In this document: positions 30,591 to 43,594 of the stretch, in pieces | How positions within the stretch are numbered: position 1 is the stretch's first letter | How the letters are laid out: each line of letters begins with the position of its first letter | NCBI GenBank assembly: GCA_964304625.1 | Contig: OZ199840.1 | Span: 8,618,001 to 8,682,000 of the forward strand | Direction: 5' to 3' | Source of the DNA: Kudoa neothunni | Taxonomy: Eukaryota > Cnidaria | Length of the DNA: 64,000 bases | The notes under the pieces: model-generated | Databases searched by the model: none | What the model was told of the DNA's origin: nothing | Seen by the model: only the letters and a program-made list of their open reading frames with translations | Position numbers and translations under genes: made by a program

Positions 30591-32503
30591 CGTATTAAAT
30601 ATTAGTTTTACGTCTGTTATAACTTTTAACTAAACCTTTTTAATCTGATAAATTCCATCATATATGCGTGATATAATTTAAACTGACAGTACTAATAACT
30701 AAAAAGGTGCAGTAAAATTTTTTTCTCTGTGATGTTCTATTTGAATCAAAACATATAATTATATATACTTCGCGCTTTTGGGATTAATTATTTCTTTCGT
30801 TATGATTACTCACAATGAGATCAAAAATTTCCCGGATTATGCGGATAGGTTATTTGAAACCCGCCACTAGAAAGCTGTTTAAAATATTTTGGAAATTTTT
30901 TAATTCATAAATGCTTCAATTATCAGTTGTGATTATTTATCAATAAATCTGTTATCAAAGATGAGCAACTATATTTTACCAAATTTTGTTCCATACTTAT
31001 TTTTTCAAAATTATTTTTTAGATAAAAAATTTTAATAAATTATATTTACCATAAAAACATTATTCAAAAAACTGAAGTATAATGAGAAAAACTGAGGAGC
31101 GACCTTTTGCGTCCGCCAATAAATACGATAGGTGACGGATAGGTCGTGGGCACTAAGATGGGAATTGAGTTCGAGATGCCACGACCCGTCAAGCCGTCAT
31201 GACGCATGAAAACAAGACAAAATGTTAATGTGGTATCTTGCAATTTAGTCTGTTCTATTCATGACTTTGTTTGCATTCATATTTAAAGGTATATTAATAA
31301 AAATAAACTTTTATAACAATGATATAAAGGTTTAATATGATTAATCTAGTCGGTCTATGACTTTAATTTGTAAAAACAAACCATTTAGACAACGTGATGA
31401 TAATACCAATTATTTCTATCAATAAAAATTAAAAAGAAATAATAAATGCAATTCACACATCCAATTTTATTACGATCAACATTATTTTTTATTTTAATCG
31501 TAAGGTTTGGACGATTTTAAATGAAAACATGCAGAGAACTTTATTAACGAATCATTATATCTTAAGGAAGTGTCGCATAACAAATAAATTATTTTCTGTA
31601 CTCAAGAGAAATAGCAGTAAGAGTCAGTAATCAAAATAAATTTAATATATATTGATATGCATAAACTTCATAAAATTAATTAATATATTCAATAAAATTT
31701 AATTAAAAGTTTTTAGCATACTTATTAGTTGGATTTTGCATTGGAAAAATTATTAATATTTTACTGGTAAAGCTCTGACATTCTTGAATCGTAAATCGTC
31801 GTTTCTAGATCTATCTATGACCGTAAATAACATTTGATGATAGCAGTGGCTATTCTCATGGAAACGAATAGTTCCTCCGTTATAGAAGATACTTAAATTC
31901 TGATTTCTTATTTGAATTTAAAAACTTATTAATCTAATTAATTTACGATGCAAAAATTATTATAAAATTTTAAGAATAAAAATTTGACATTTTCCCTGTC
32001 CTATTTACATTGTTCACTAGTAGTACACTCACGTTTTTGAGTCTAATATGTAATATAAACATTATAATTGAAATAAAATGTAATCATATCCAATGGTGGT
32101 TAGAAACCTTTAGTTTAATACGTCCCATAGCAAGCAGTCGAACTTAGAATAAGTCATCTCCAATCATTTACGAAGCATGTACGTTTCTATCTAAACATTT
32201 TTTAATATAAATTTAACAAAATTGTCGTTAATTAATGTGTATTAGTTGGATTCAAACTATTTTACACGAATGTAAACCACTTTTAACATATATCTATAAG
32301 ATTATGCCATAATTTCGGGGAATGTTCATTGTTTTGTCCCTACAAATATATTTACTTTAACCAGAAGTATGGGAAATGTTTACATGATACCTATTCGTGA
32401 ATTCAAAACATATAAATACGGGAAATTATGATTTTTAGTTTAAGAGTAAACCTATACATCTTAATTTAAACTCATTTATCAATTTTTAGCAGGCAGGATG
32501 ATT
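30591..32503. other. 3' flank of Kunitz copy 2 and spacer
   Basis: The first 0.55 kb is related to the 3' flank of copy 1. A slightly GC-richer patch near 31125-31210 (GGTGACGGATAGGTCGTGGG) was not identified. No gene was recognised in the rest. Confidence 0.35.
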
Positions 32504-32632
32504 CTAAATTTGTTGCATCAATTCCTCTGGTAATGTCTCAATGGATAAATTGATAAAACGAAAATGTTTGATGGTGATTTTTGGTGTATCCTTTCGGCAT
32601 GGCGAAATTTCGCCGGCTGATCCACTAGCCAT
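32504..32632 (-). CDS. possible short exon or 42-aa ORF, unidentified
   Basis: A minus-strand ATG at 32632 opens a 42-codon frame (MASGSAGEISPCRKDTPKIT, ending IETLPEELMQQI) whose composition is more protein-like than its surroundings. It could be the first coding exon of a small gene. No downstream exon or family match was found, and an overlapping minus frame at 32518-32739 competes with it, so the call is weak. Confidence 0.2.
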   Translation of the reverse strand: MASGSAGEISPCRKDTPKITIKHFRFINLSIETLPEELMQQI

Positions 32633-35600
32633 GGTTGTTTAGATGTACGCCCAAACAAATTTCTCCAAAATAACCACATTCGAAATTTTAACGGTAATGT
32701 AATATTTTTTAATAAGAGGTATAGGTTTATGCAAATCAATATAAAAGTGCTTCGTAGGAAGAAATAATGACACCACTTTTCAGACTTATTCCATGTAATT
32801 GGTATTTTATATCTTACGAAATCTTAAATTACTCTTCTCCAACAAAGTGCAAGATATAAACTTGTTCTACAGATTTCGTTTATTTCAAAGTTCTTTAAAA
32901 CTTAGATATAATCTCACGAAATAGAACGCCCTATAATCAATCAGGATTCACGCGCATATTCAGACATAGTGGGTGGCACAAGAATACGCGAACAGAACCG
33001 GTTCTACTTATTAGTAAATGTTTTTACATTTAATTTCAACTAAATGTTCATACAGTAGATAACCTATTTTCTGTAGTGACCGATTTTCGGTAACTTCGGA
33101 GTTTCTTCCATTAGAATATTGTTTTAATATTCTAAACCATATATTTGATTTTTTTAGGTTTTAATAATAATTTACAAAAATTTTAAAAATTGAGCATTTT
33201 AAAGTGGAATTTTTCGCATTAATAGCGTTTAACCGATTTTCCGTAACTTTTTAGCGCTAGGAGGATTTAGTGACGTACCTTTTTTTAACATTTATATCTG
33301 AAAAAATTAAAAATGAAGAAATAATAAAAAAAACATAAATTTTTTGATTTTTTTAAGATATATTAAACAGGAGTGCAAAAATACTACTTTTAGTAAATTT
33401 TAGCTCCTTTCGATTACTACCCTAGATATCATCTTGATTAGGAAGAAAGATATAGTTTTATCTTATAAACTGGTTTGGCTACTTTAGAGAAAAAAAAATT
33501 TAAAACAGTGTTCAAATAATGACATCGATCCTATACTATAGGATCGATGTCATTATTTGAAATAAAAAAATTGAGCTATCTGATCATGATATCGTACATG
33601 AAACAAACCAATTGACAAAATAGTTGAACCTAAGCGTAGTAACGATCCATGATTGTTTCGTGGTTTTAAATCGCGATTTATTAAAAAATATCACTGCTTA
33701 AGGTGATGTTGCTTATGTTGACTTAAGTTTTGTAGAAAATCGGTAAGCTAAATTGAATGATTAAGTCAAAGGTAACAAAGATAATTGTATCAATAACCTT
33801 GAAGAAACTACACTATTTTACTAACAACATAGAGTTCTATTATTTTTCATGCTATGTTTCGTCGAGAGAAGAAAATCTGAAAAATAGTTGCTGTTTTGCG
33901 ACGTGCATCTACGCCTGGAGGTTGCATTGAATCTCTTATGATTTGAAATTACAAAAACCATGTTTTAAAAATACTAAATAAAACATTTCTAGTAAAATAC
34001 AAATAAAACAGGAAAGAATGGATGACTAAGGAATCATTCAAGAAATATCTTCCTAATTTTAACAATAAATTTAAAACGACATACAAGAGAGTTTACTACT
34101 TCTTAATAATGCCACTTGCCACGCCGAAATTCATTTGTCCAATATCTCGCTTATATTCCTTACAAATAATTCAACTAGAGTTTGGCAACTATTAGACCAT
34201 TGAATCATTTTCTTTTTCAAATCAAATCAAATTACAAAAATAATTTAATAGAAAGCCATATTGCTGCAGTTAGCAGTGATATAAATACATCCTCCCAAGG
34301 TATGCTCAAACATTGTTCCTAATTATAAATAATGGACAGTGTTTCAAAGTATATTGTATTTAATTGATTCATAAAATAACGTTTGTATTGAAATTTTAAT
34401 TTCATAAATATTTATAACAATAAATGAACTATCATTCAATAATTTTTCGAAGGAAAATAACTTAGTCGACCTTTTTTCTATAAAATTATTTTAAATCTCG
34501 AAGTGCTGATTTTATATAACTAGATGAATTGATATACCCCATACGTTAATTAAGAAGACGTGAACTTGTGTTAATGAGGTGTGTTTGCAACTATGATTGT
34601 AAATAAACTATTTTACGATATGATTATAGATTAAATGATTACGTTTACATGTACATTTATTTGATATACTGAACTTTCTTGATAAATATCACCAATTATC
34701 ATATTAGTATTAATGTTAACTCTACGTAACATTACCACTTAATTTACTTTAAAAGAGATATTTCCTGTCAGCAAATATATACGTAACTAATTACCATCGA
34801 ATAATAATAATGCTAAATCTAGTCAAAATGTGACAGTAATAGAAATCACCATAGAAAAATTTAAACTCTGTTCTAAACGCTTATAAAATGCATAAGTCTA
34901 TACAAACCAACATAAGTTAATGTCCGCAGAATATTGAAGTGGTTTTATCTTAGTTCAATAATTCCTATTAAAATAATTGAATCTATATTAGGGATAATAT
35001 GATTTAAAACTATTAAATCATTAAATATTGGTATAACATGTTTATTTAAAATGATGTAACTAACTTTAATTACAAAGTGAAATCAACGATATAAATTCAA
35101 AATATGATAAGCGGGTATAAAATAACGAGTTAAATGAAAGAAGGAATGTTATAAATATAAGTATAATGCTATCGAATAAATTTTAGATATTAAACTTCAA
35201 GCAAATGAAAAGACAGGAATGAATGAAATTTCCGAAACATGTTCAAGTTCAACTAAGTTACTTACTAATGACTCGTCTTAAGGCTTGTATAATGTGCATA
35301 GTGACCGGAAAATAGATGACCCCTAAATCAATAAAAAATACAAACAAAATAATATCAATTTTTTTGTATATTTGATTTAAATTTAAAATTCCCCTCTAAT
35401 GTTAGAACATTAGGGCGCCCTAAGGGTTCTAATCTAACCGTCATTAGATAAACAAAAAAGACGACGAGAAATTTAAATTCATATATCCGTATAAAAACAA
35501 TATTATCTTCCATAAAATATATATATATATATAATATATCCATCATTTGATAATTTGTTATTCGTTTTTATAAAATAACAAAACAGGTTTAAAATCACAA

Positions 35601-36535
35601 TAATTGGATCTTAAGATCCAGTTATAACCGTTTATATAATACTAATAAACGGAGTAAAGTATTATTTATTGTTTTTTACCTATATTTGGTGAAAACATAT
35701 TACAGCAAGTACATAGTTTCGTATGAGAATTACGACACATATATTAAAGGTTACTTAGAATCCAACCTAAATACAAATTCTTGAGGAATGTGTCCGCTTA
35801 ATTCATTCGGTGTTGGCCAATTTCTAATTAAAAAGTTAACTAATTTATTTTCTTTTAAAAAAAAGTTATGATAGTTCATTTGTTGTTATATGTATTTATG
35901 AAATTAAAATTTTGATACGAGCGTTATTTTAGGAGATATTCCCATCCGTTGCAATAGCCTTTGCTTATTAGATAGTGCAGAGTTATTACGCACTCGAGTC
36001 TTTGTCCCAAAAAAGTGCATAGAATCCCTGCACAACTGTTTTCATGGTTACAAAGTTAAATATTTTGATTCTCGAGCTTAATCCTAATGTGCGGCTCCGG
36101 AAGTAAAAAAATTTTTCCTACCATCAATAATTGGCCCTCCCGGTCGTATCGGTTGTCGACCCCTGAAATTGACATTTTCCATCGGATATATGATTTGTGT
36201 GGGGGTCACCTTATAAAACTTTGACGTACTCGATCTGATACTTGAATCTATTTTCGCATAACTACAGCAAGATTTCCGGAAAAGTTCATGTAAATCATCG
36301 AATTATGGTCAATCAATAGGTTGCACCCCCAAATTTGTGACGAAAATTTTGGTAAAAAAGTTGTGACTGAAATGCGAGTATATAAAAAAAATATGAAAGC
36401 ATACTGTATGATTTGAACAATTAATAATTTTAATTATAGATAAATAAAAGCGGTTTTAAAAATATCGGAGTAAAAACTAAACAATTGAAATTTCTCTAAT
36501 TAGATAATAAGGCAAAAATTCGTAAATATTAGAGA
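32633..36535. other. long AT-rich spacer containing a perfect palindrome
   Basis: No gene was recognised. Features seen are the palindrome at 33511-33561, a short AT repeat near 35520-35534, and an open minus frame at 35355-35546 without family features. Confidence 0.4.
33511..33561. repeat. perfect 25-bp palindrome with a 1-nt centre
   Basis: Two 25-nt arms, 33511-33535 and 33537-33561, are exact reverse complements around a single C at 33536. The core reads GATCCTATACTATAGGATC. Sequence outside the arms does not pair. Confidence 0.9.
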
Positions 36536-39500
36536 TTAATTTTTCTTCTTAAAAACAACGAACCCAATAGCACCCAAGATCAAAGCTCCAATGACGGCTA
36601 CCGCAATCATTCTAAAACAATATTAATTAAAGTTTAAGAAAGTATTAAAATAATACATGACCATAGTTTTAGAACTAAATAAAAAATCAATTAATTTTAT
36701 AAATATTAATCGAACAAACCTTGAACTGCTTTTAGCTCCTAAAAGAAACAATCTAAATTATCTATCTAATATACTATGTTTTACCTTGCTCAATAATAGC
36801 CATCCCATAAACTGTTGGATCGGTAGAACTGTACACAGTCAAGTGATAATTGTTGCCATCTGCTAATCCATTGATAGTGAATTTTCTGCATGATGGGAAC
36901 TTTCTACATCCAATATCACTGCGACTCATGCATTTCTTAATAATTGCAAGCGATTTGGCACTCGCATTACGTAATTCCCATCTACACTTGGAATTTTCAT
37001 TAAGACTTGATGGAAGGGTGTTTTCTATAACAAATGATTCACCATCCCTTGTTATTGTCACATATATTATTTTGTCATTTTCTGTTGGATTCCCCTTTGG
37101 AGCAGCTATTTAAGACGAGTAGATTTATTATTAGTATTAATATCAAAAATATTCTTACTAGCTACTAACGTAATTTCTTTTGGATCCGATTTTCTCACTG
37201 CAGTAATAATCACTTTATACTCTTCATTTGCATCATAATCGTTGAATTTAATAGAACTACACAGTGGAAATGAGGAGCATGTGTTTAAATGGGTCGGGTT
37301 CGCATTTGTAGCAGCTGTGGTGGTTGAAGCGACATTGCTATCAGTTTTAGGTTGCGAACTAGATTCAGATCTTGCAATTTTTAATCCATTAATTTTTGAT
37401 TTTAGACCTTGAATTTGACTAACACTAATTTGAGGTTGGCTAGGGTCTAGATTAGGATTTTGTTCGACTGGTGGGTTTTGTGGAGTATTTTGAGCTTGTG
37501 GAGCAGCTGCTGGCGTCTGTGATTCTTTGCAAACGTAAGCATCTTCAAACTTGTCATCTTTTTTTACTTGGATTGTATAGTGGCAAATGGCTTCTGGGAC
37601 TTTTTTGGACAATTGTGCATTCAATTCCAATCCTTGCTCGGTGTATTTTTGAGTTATAATCAAGGTTGCCAGACCTATAATGGGTTGAATGAGTTAATAT
37701 TTAGATAAATATACTAGTTGTAACATTTGTATATATGTGTTCTTTGTACTCCTTGTCAGCAATGACCTTAATATCGTAAGAAGTATTTGGTTCAAGATCA
37801 ATTATTGTTATTGGATCTCTACATCTTCCTCTACAGGGATTTGTTTCAGTACATTTAGCGGTGTAAAAAGTATTTTTCCCAGCTTGACTTAAATAATATT
37901 CACAGTTCGGTTCATTTGCCTTATTTCCTTCAGCTGCACCTCCAATAGCTGTTAATGTAGTTGTTGATTCTGTTTTAGTAGGGGAGATTGCTTGAAAATT
38001 TTTATTATCCTCATTATCTAGTAAATATTATTACTTAAGTTAATATTAAATTTTAAGTTATTACTTGTTCTTATTAGTATTTGTTCTTTAAAATCGGTCG
38101 GATTTGATATATCAGATTCAATTTCGATGATGTATGGTTTTCCTGGTGATAGTTGCTCAATTACTAATTTTTCACATTCAGTTTTACAATCACCGCCACT
38201 ATCCTTTCTACTATCCGTATTACATTTAGTGGTTAATGAAGTATGTTTTATTTTATCAGCAGGGTAATGTTTGAGGGTACAAGTAGAAAATTTGGTCACA
38301 GACCCTTGTTTTAACAATGTTCCGTCAAAAGATACACCACTTGTGGTATATGCAGATAATAATGCGTTTTCATTCTCGGATATTGCTAATTATTTAATAT
38401 ATATATATATATAATAAGTTAAAATAAAATACGAAATTTTTTTTGGGAAAATCCATTTGAATCAGCATCGGTAGGTTTTGAAAGATCGTGATGTCTGGTT
38501 TGGATTAAGACGTTGTAAATATCTTTGGGTGTAGTCAGAGTAAGCTCAACATCTTTGCATGGTGCGTAACATTTTCCATTCTTATTTCCACAGTTTGTTT
38601 CGAATATTAGATCATTACCTGCAGAAGTACCATCTTTAATACTGAAAACGCAAATTTCAGAAGATAATGCCAAATCAGTGAATTTAAGAACAACTTGATT
38701 AGAAGCTCCTGTCTTCTTTGTTACGTAATATTGAGGTTTATATATGGCCATATTTCTCTTCATATATGGGTTTGGCATATGATAAAAGAAACTCGGATAA
38801 TTCGCACATGTCATCTCATAATGTGGAATAAATAAATCGAAATTTGTAGAATTTTGTTGATTATCAGCATCGCAACTTGTTTGTACGGTTCCTCCCACGA
38901 ACGTCGCGTCTTTGTAGTGGATGGGACACGCAACTGGAGGGCAATTTTTTGATAAAAGTTTTAGTTTCTTACTGTCATCAACAGATATTGTTATTTGGGG
39001 ATTTACCAGCAAAACTAAATTTAATGAAATAATTTATCGATTTAAAATTATTTAGATTACGTGCGGCCAAACCAAACACTTTTCCACCTTTTGGATATGC
39101 TTCTGCTTTAACAGTGTTCTCTTCAGCATTATCATATACATACATATATTTTGTTCGTGGGGTGAGTTTATTATATGGAACTTTACTAGCTTGACTATCG
39201 CAGGTAATTATGCACCTATCGTTGCCATCGGTGCTAATCTTTCCAGGGCAGCTAGTAATTTCTTCATATGCAGCTATTCCGGTTTTGCTACTATCGTTAG
39301 CTGCTTCATTAGACTTCAATAATCGGCACTTTTTATTATTCGAATAAGTAGAACCACCAAGTACGTGCTTTACCACGTTTAACCTAGTGCCAGTATCATA
39401 CTCAATTTGGTACTTGAGTGTTGCTGGAGGATCAGGTGTTACATTATTTTGAACCAAATAAAGATATGTAATGTGTACAACTATTATTTGTTAAATAATT

Positions 39501-39556
39501 ATGATAAAACATTAAGTACAGAATAAATAAATCAGGAATTTATGTTTCGCTATCAT
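36536..39556 (-). CDS. type I membrane protein with six four-cysteine FnIII-like repeats (9 exons)
   Basis: No named family was recognised. Exons in transcript order: 39556-39520, 39480-39061, 39014-38433, 38385-38065, 38017-37715, 37674-37159, 37105-36785, 36738-36720 (19 nt) and 36611-36536; 864 aa. Exon 1 plus the start of exon 2 makes a signal peptide (MIAKHKFLIYLFFVHITYLY). Exons 2-7 are all phase 1-1 and carry one repeat each. Every repeat has two spaced cysteines, then a C-x3-C or C-x5-C pair (CIITC, CYAPC, CKTEC, CRGRC, CSSFPLC, CRKFPSC), then L-x-P/D-x3-4-Y-x-V/I-x-V/I as in the F-G strands of fibronectin III folds (LTPRTKYMYV, LSPGKPYIIEI, LEPNTSYDIKV). Repeat 5 holds a Pro/Gln/Ser/Thr-rich insert. 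The last two exons give a short linker, one TM helix (MIAVAVIGALILGAIGFVVF) and the tail KKKN. Likely a cell-surface adhesion or binding protein; exon models are consistent but function is unknown. Confidence 0.75.
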
Positions 39557-39828
39557 TACAAAAATGGGGAAAACAATTACAACTGAATATATGAATGCTA
39601 TATTAGTGTCGATATTTGTGTCGGATAAAAAATGAATTGGAACGACAAATTTTTTAATGGTATTATTTTTCTTTAATAATACATCTATCTTCATGAATAT
39701 TAATTTTATCTTAATATTGTATTGTATAATACCTCTGGGTAATGGTATAGTGTGTAGCTCCAAAAATAAAGCTTGATGCACAACTATAATCTTCACGATT
39801 TTAAAATTTTAACATTTTTACATTAATC

Positions 39829-41502
39829 TTCGTCCGGCTCATATCGAAACACGCGCACTAGAATGCGCATGCAATATTGATGTGGTTTTCTACTTGTAAT
39901 TTACTTAATAATGACTTTTTAACCTATGTTTCGTTTTATTATTATTTTTTTAATGATACTTTTACCTCGTGATAATATTATTCGAATAATTTATAATAAA
40001 ACGTCTCTTTGGACAAAAATACGACGATAGATGTAACTTTTATTGCACTTACCAACATATAACATTTATTTAAAAATTGTCTAGCTTATATATTTTTTAA
40101 TCTATTATATAGTATGTCTACAGTAAGTTATGCAACAAACAAATGGATCGTATATAGTTTCTTTCGATATTAATATAATTTAATGAGGCCATAATAAAGG
40201 AAAAAGGTTTTTGCAATAAAAATAAATATAATAATGTGTTATCGAATGATTTTAATCAAATATATAATGTCTTATTTATGTCACGGTATTATTATTATTA
40301 TTAAATATAAATATATATGCGTTGAACTCAATTTTAGTGGGGCTCTTGATAAATGGTCGTTAATGATTTTAAAAGTACTCATAAATTTCTTAGATATATC
40401 CCATAGAACATTGTACTTACACAAAAAAACGATAAAGAAATTAATTTATGTTTAAACCAGGTGTCTCTATGAGCCAAATATAATTAAGTTTATAATTCTA
40501 GACAATCGCATCACTACTAATTCTAAAACCCATGTATATCGAATGTTATACTTAATTTTGTTGGGTTCTAAATTTCTCATCAACTTAAAAATGAATAATA
40601 AATACGTACATCGAAACAGATGAATAAATTAATATTAAATTATTTAATAGCCATCTACTTCATGCAAATAAACAAGATATTGATAACATACAAAATCTTA
40701 TTTTACTTCATGGTCAAATGCCAGTCACTCGAGTATAGGGTAAGTATCTTGTTATGAATATAATCAAAAAATTCCCAATAATCTTTGTAAATTGATTGTA
40801 ACTATTCTTAATGTAGATACGAGTCCAATAGATTCTTGGGTACACCTTGAGCATATATATGAATATTTTTCAACAATTTGGTTGCTATCTTCAGATGATG
40901 AATCATTATTTATTCTTCTCTTTATATTTTTTTATTTTTAACTAATTACGCCCACGACAATTTTTGCATTTGGCGGGGCTTCGGAGTAAATTTTTCTCGA
41001 CTACGAATTTCGTTAGTTTTTTTCGCTATCAAACAGCAAACTGTAAAATTGACGCTGACCCTTGATAACACCATGATGTGGAGTCGGTCTAACAACGCGA
41101 TAACCAGAAATCACTGCATTCTCCGAACTTCTTTTACTTTGGTTTATATATTAAAAACCGTGAGTTTTATGTTTTTAATTGTGATTAGTATGAAGACTAA
41201 GTACACACCATTAATTCTTGGAAATTGAATCAAGAATTCACAAGGGAACTAAAATTTAATTAGAATTATAAATTTAAACAGAAATCAATACAAGTATTAA
41301 TTGATTTTACATATTCATCATACATAATAATGCTGATTCCTACCGAAACCTACTACCCCATCGTAAAAATATCATGAAAAAATAATAATTTAATGAAATT
41401 TGAGTTAAAAAGTTATTATTAAGTAAATTACAAGTAGAAAACTACGTCAATGCTGCATACGCATTCAAGTGCGCGTGTCTTGATATGAGCCGAACGAAGA
41501 TA
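39829..41502. mobile_element. 1.67 kb DNA transposon with about 95-bp terminal inverted repeats
   Basis: The left end reads CTTCGTCCGGCTCATATC then GACGCGCACT-like and TTTTCTACTTGTAATTTACT. The right end at 41404-41499 is its inverted copy (TTACAAGTAGAAAAC ... GATATGAGCCGAACGAAG). The arms match over roughly 95 bp with scattered differences. The interior has only a low-complexity open frame at 40234-40455, so it looks non-autonomous. It lies 273 bp upstream of the membrane-protein start codon. Confidence 0.75.
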
Positions 41503-41657
41503 AATGAAGTAATTTTATAATTGTAATTTGAAACTAATTTATGGTTGGTCCATATTTTAAAATCGCGAAACTGAAATTTTTAATAAAATAGGGAAGATTA
41601 GAGTTGTGTAACAGGCTTTCCTTTGGGAGTTACACATTATACCACTACCGTCTATAC

Positions 41658-41834
41658 CAGCGCTTCCCAACTAAAACCGGACTCGCACCCCCATTTTTTG
41701 ACAAAAAGAAATTCGCACCCTTTTGCATACGATAAGTTGTAACTGATTTAAAATTTTTAAAAAATTATTTTCAATTTTGATCGAATCTCGCACCACCTGA
41801 GACCAAAGTTCGCACCCACAGTTGGGAACCCCTG
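41658..41834. mobile_element. hAT-type MITE, 177 bp
   Basis: Starts CAGCGCTTCCCAACT and ends AGTTGGGAACCCCTG, the classic hAT terminal sequence CAG-GGTTCCCAA. It is flanked by an 8-bp target duplication, GTCTATAC at 41650-41657 and GTCTATTC at 41835-41842 (7 of 8 identical). Internal inverted strings CGCACCC recur. No coding capacity. Confidence 0.8.
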
Positions 41835-41842
41835 GTCTATTC

Positions 41843-42690
41843 GATCGAACCAATATTTTCACAAAGTTTTCGTTAATCTAAGAAAAGTTCCATACGAAGA
41901 AATTTTTTTAGGGAAATCAAACGGTACACTTATTTTTAAATGTGTGCACTCCTTCGAGAAAACCAATTGATATTTAAATTTTATATTTAATCGTATTTTG
42001 TTAATTAAATTGGTATATTTTTGAACCAGTAAGTATTTTTTTTAAAAAGAAGGGTTTCATCTATTTAAAAATCGGTAAATTATTATAAAATAGTGAATAC
42101 GTAAGTTACCACTCACAGCTTAATAAAACCTCATAAACATCCTTTATAAAATTGAAAAAAAGGAATAAAAATTGATATTTATATTTCGGGAGCATCTTAT
42201 GTTATTTTTATTTTTTTCTTATCGTTTGTAGACTAATAATAAATTTTATAACTAGGATGATTCATTTATATCGTAAGATTTTGAAATAAACTGAAAGTCC
42301 TATTTAAGTTATTTAATGATTTTTTTAATAAATAAATGAACTTTAATCGTTAATTACATTTCTCATAAAATTAGAGTCATTATATTCTTAGTCAATTATG
42401 TGTAAAATACACTTAAAGTTACTTATTAATATCTCTCAATAACTCTATTTATATTTGAATGGAAAGGGTGCGCATAATTTTGTTATTCTGATTCATCACA
42501 TTGCAAAAACAATGACAAGCTTTAAATAGCATCAACTAAAATAGAAAAATAAAAGTTACAGGGTTCAACGTGCTATTTAGATTAAATCTTCCGTATAATC
42601 TCTCCATTCAGAAATAAAACGAAAAATTAAAATTTTCCATCACATAATGCCTGGAAAAGCCGGGCATTAGCGTTAGTATATATATATATA
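41843..42690 (+). mobile_element. 1.9-kb interspersed repeat (Helitron-like), 5'-truncated copy
   Basis: Aligns by eye with 60945-61808 (same strand) and with the reverse strand of 52815-53690. It ends in a GCCTGG-AAAA-GCCGGGC hairpin followed by ATTAGCGTTAG, resembling a Helitron 3' terminus (hairpin, then CTAG). The 5' part is missing at the hAT MITE. No open frame. Confidence 0.5.
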
Positions 42691-42779
42691 TACATATATA
42701 TAAATGAGAAAAACGATTTCTTGGTATGGCTACAGACAAAAGATATTGTTTAAATAGCGGGTTTGTATCCTAAATATTT

Positions 42780-43594
42780 TTTAATGATAACTTTGAACCA
42801 TTGCATCGTCCAGATGCAATTAATATACCAATAACAGATTCAATTCTTCAATGGTCATTTTTTTATCTCTGCATCTGCTATTGGAGTCAGACATAAAAAG
42901 TTGAAAGTAATCAGAAATGCTGTTCACATTTTTAGCATCATCTCAATATTCCGAATTAATTAAGAACTCCAGTTCGCGTTCTTGTTTGATTTGTAATATC
43001 CCACAGAATTTCTGATTTCGACATTGATTGATTGTTTTCAGTTTGAAATTCATCATCATTTGCGAATCAGAACCTTCCACATTATCTTCATAATATGAGG
43101 CATCTGATAGGCCACCTTCAAATTCATGGTTGCTATCAGAGCTTTGATCAATCTCTACATTATCATCAAGTAGTTTATTCATATCTTTGTTATATTAAAT
43201 GACTAAATAAAAATTTAATTTCAAATTATCCACGTAATGTTACTTATCTAATCCCTTATGTTTTTTGGCATCACTCGATAAGTGAGTGATAAAATCACAA
43301 TGTTTCCTCCCGTACTTGGTTTAATAATTTTTCAATGTTTTTGATTAATTTTAGTACATAAATTATAATAATCAAATTATTATGTCTACTTTTAACCAAG
43401 GTTTACTGATGTGTGGTGATTTAAAACCATTATATCTCATATCATCTTGATAATTCTTAAATTATAACTTAAACTAAAATTACGCATTAAATTCCATTAG
43501 ATTATAAAAACTATGAGATTTGTATAATCTTTTTTTAAACGGAAAAATCAAAAAATACCAAAAATGGGGTCACAAATTACCCTGGTTGGGTTAA
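42780..43594 (-). pseudogene. piggyBac-like element remnant, 5' part
   Basis: The 5' terminus is TTAA (43591-43594) followed, reading the minus strand, by CCCAACCAGGG and GTGACCCC, a piggyBac-type end. Inside, the minus strand encodes an acidic N-terminus (MNKLLDDNVEIDQSSD...) and then, broken, SISDYFQLFMSDS and MTIEEL as in the transposase fold. It stops at the end of the neighbouring 1.9-kb repeat, and no catalytic core is present. The nearly identical partner is 61853-62781. Confidence 0.6.

Noticed and set aside
39512-39796. Minus-strand frame starting MKIIVVHQ as the first exon of the membrane protein
   Set aside because: Its start is a poor signal peptide. The later ATG at 39556 with a 39-nt intron gives a correct phase and a strong hydrophobic leader.
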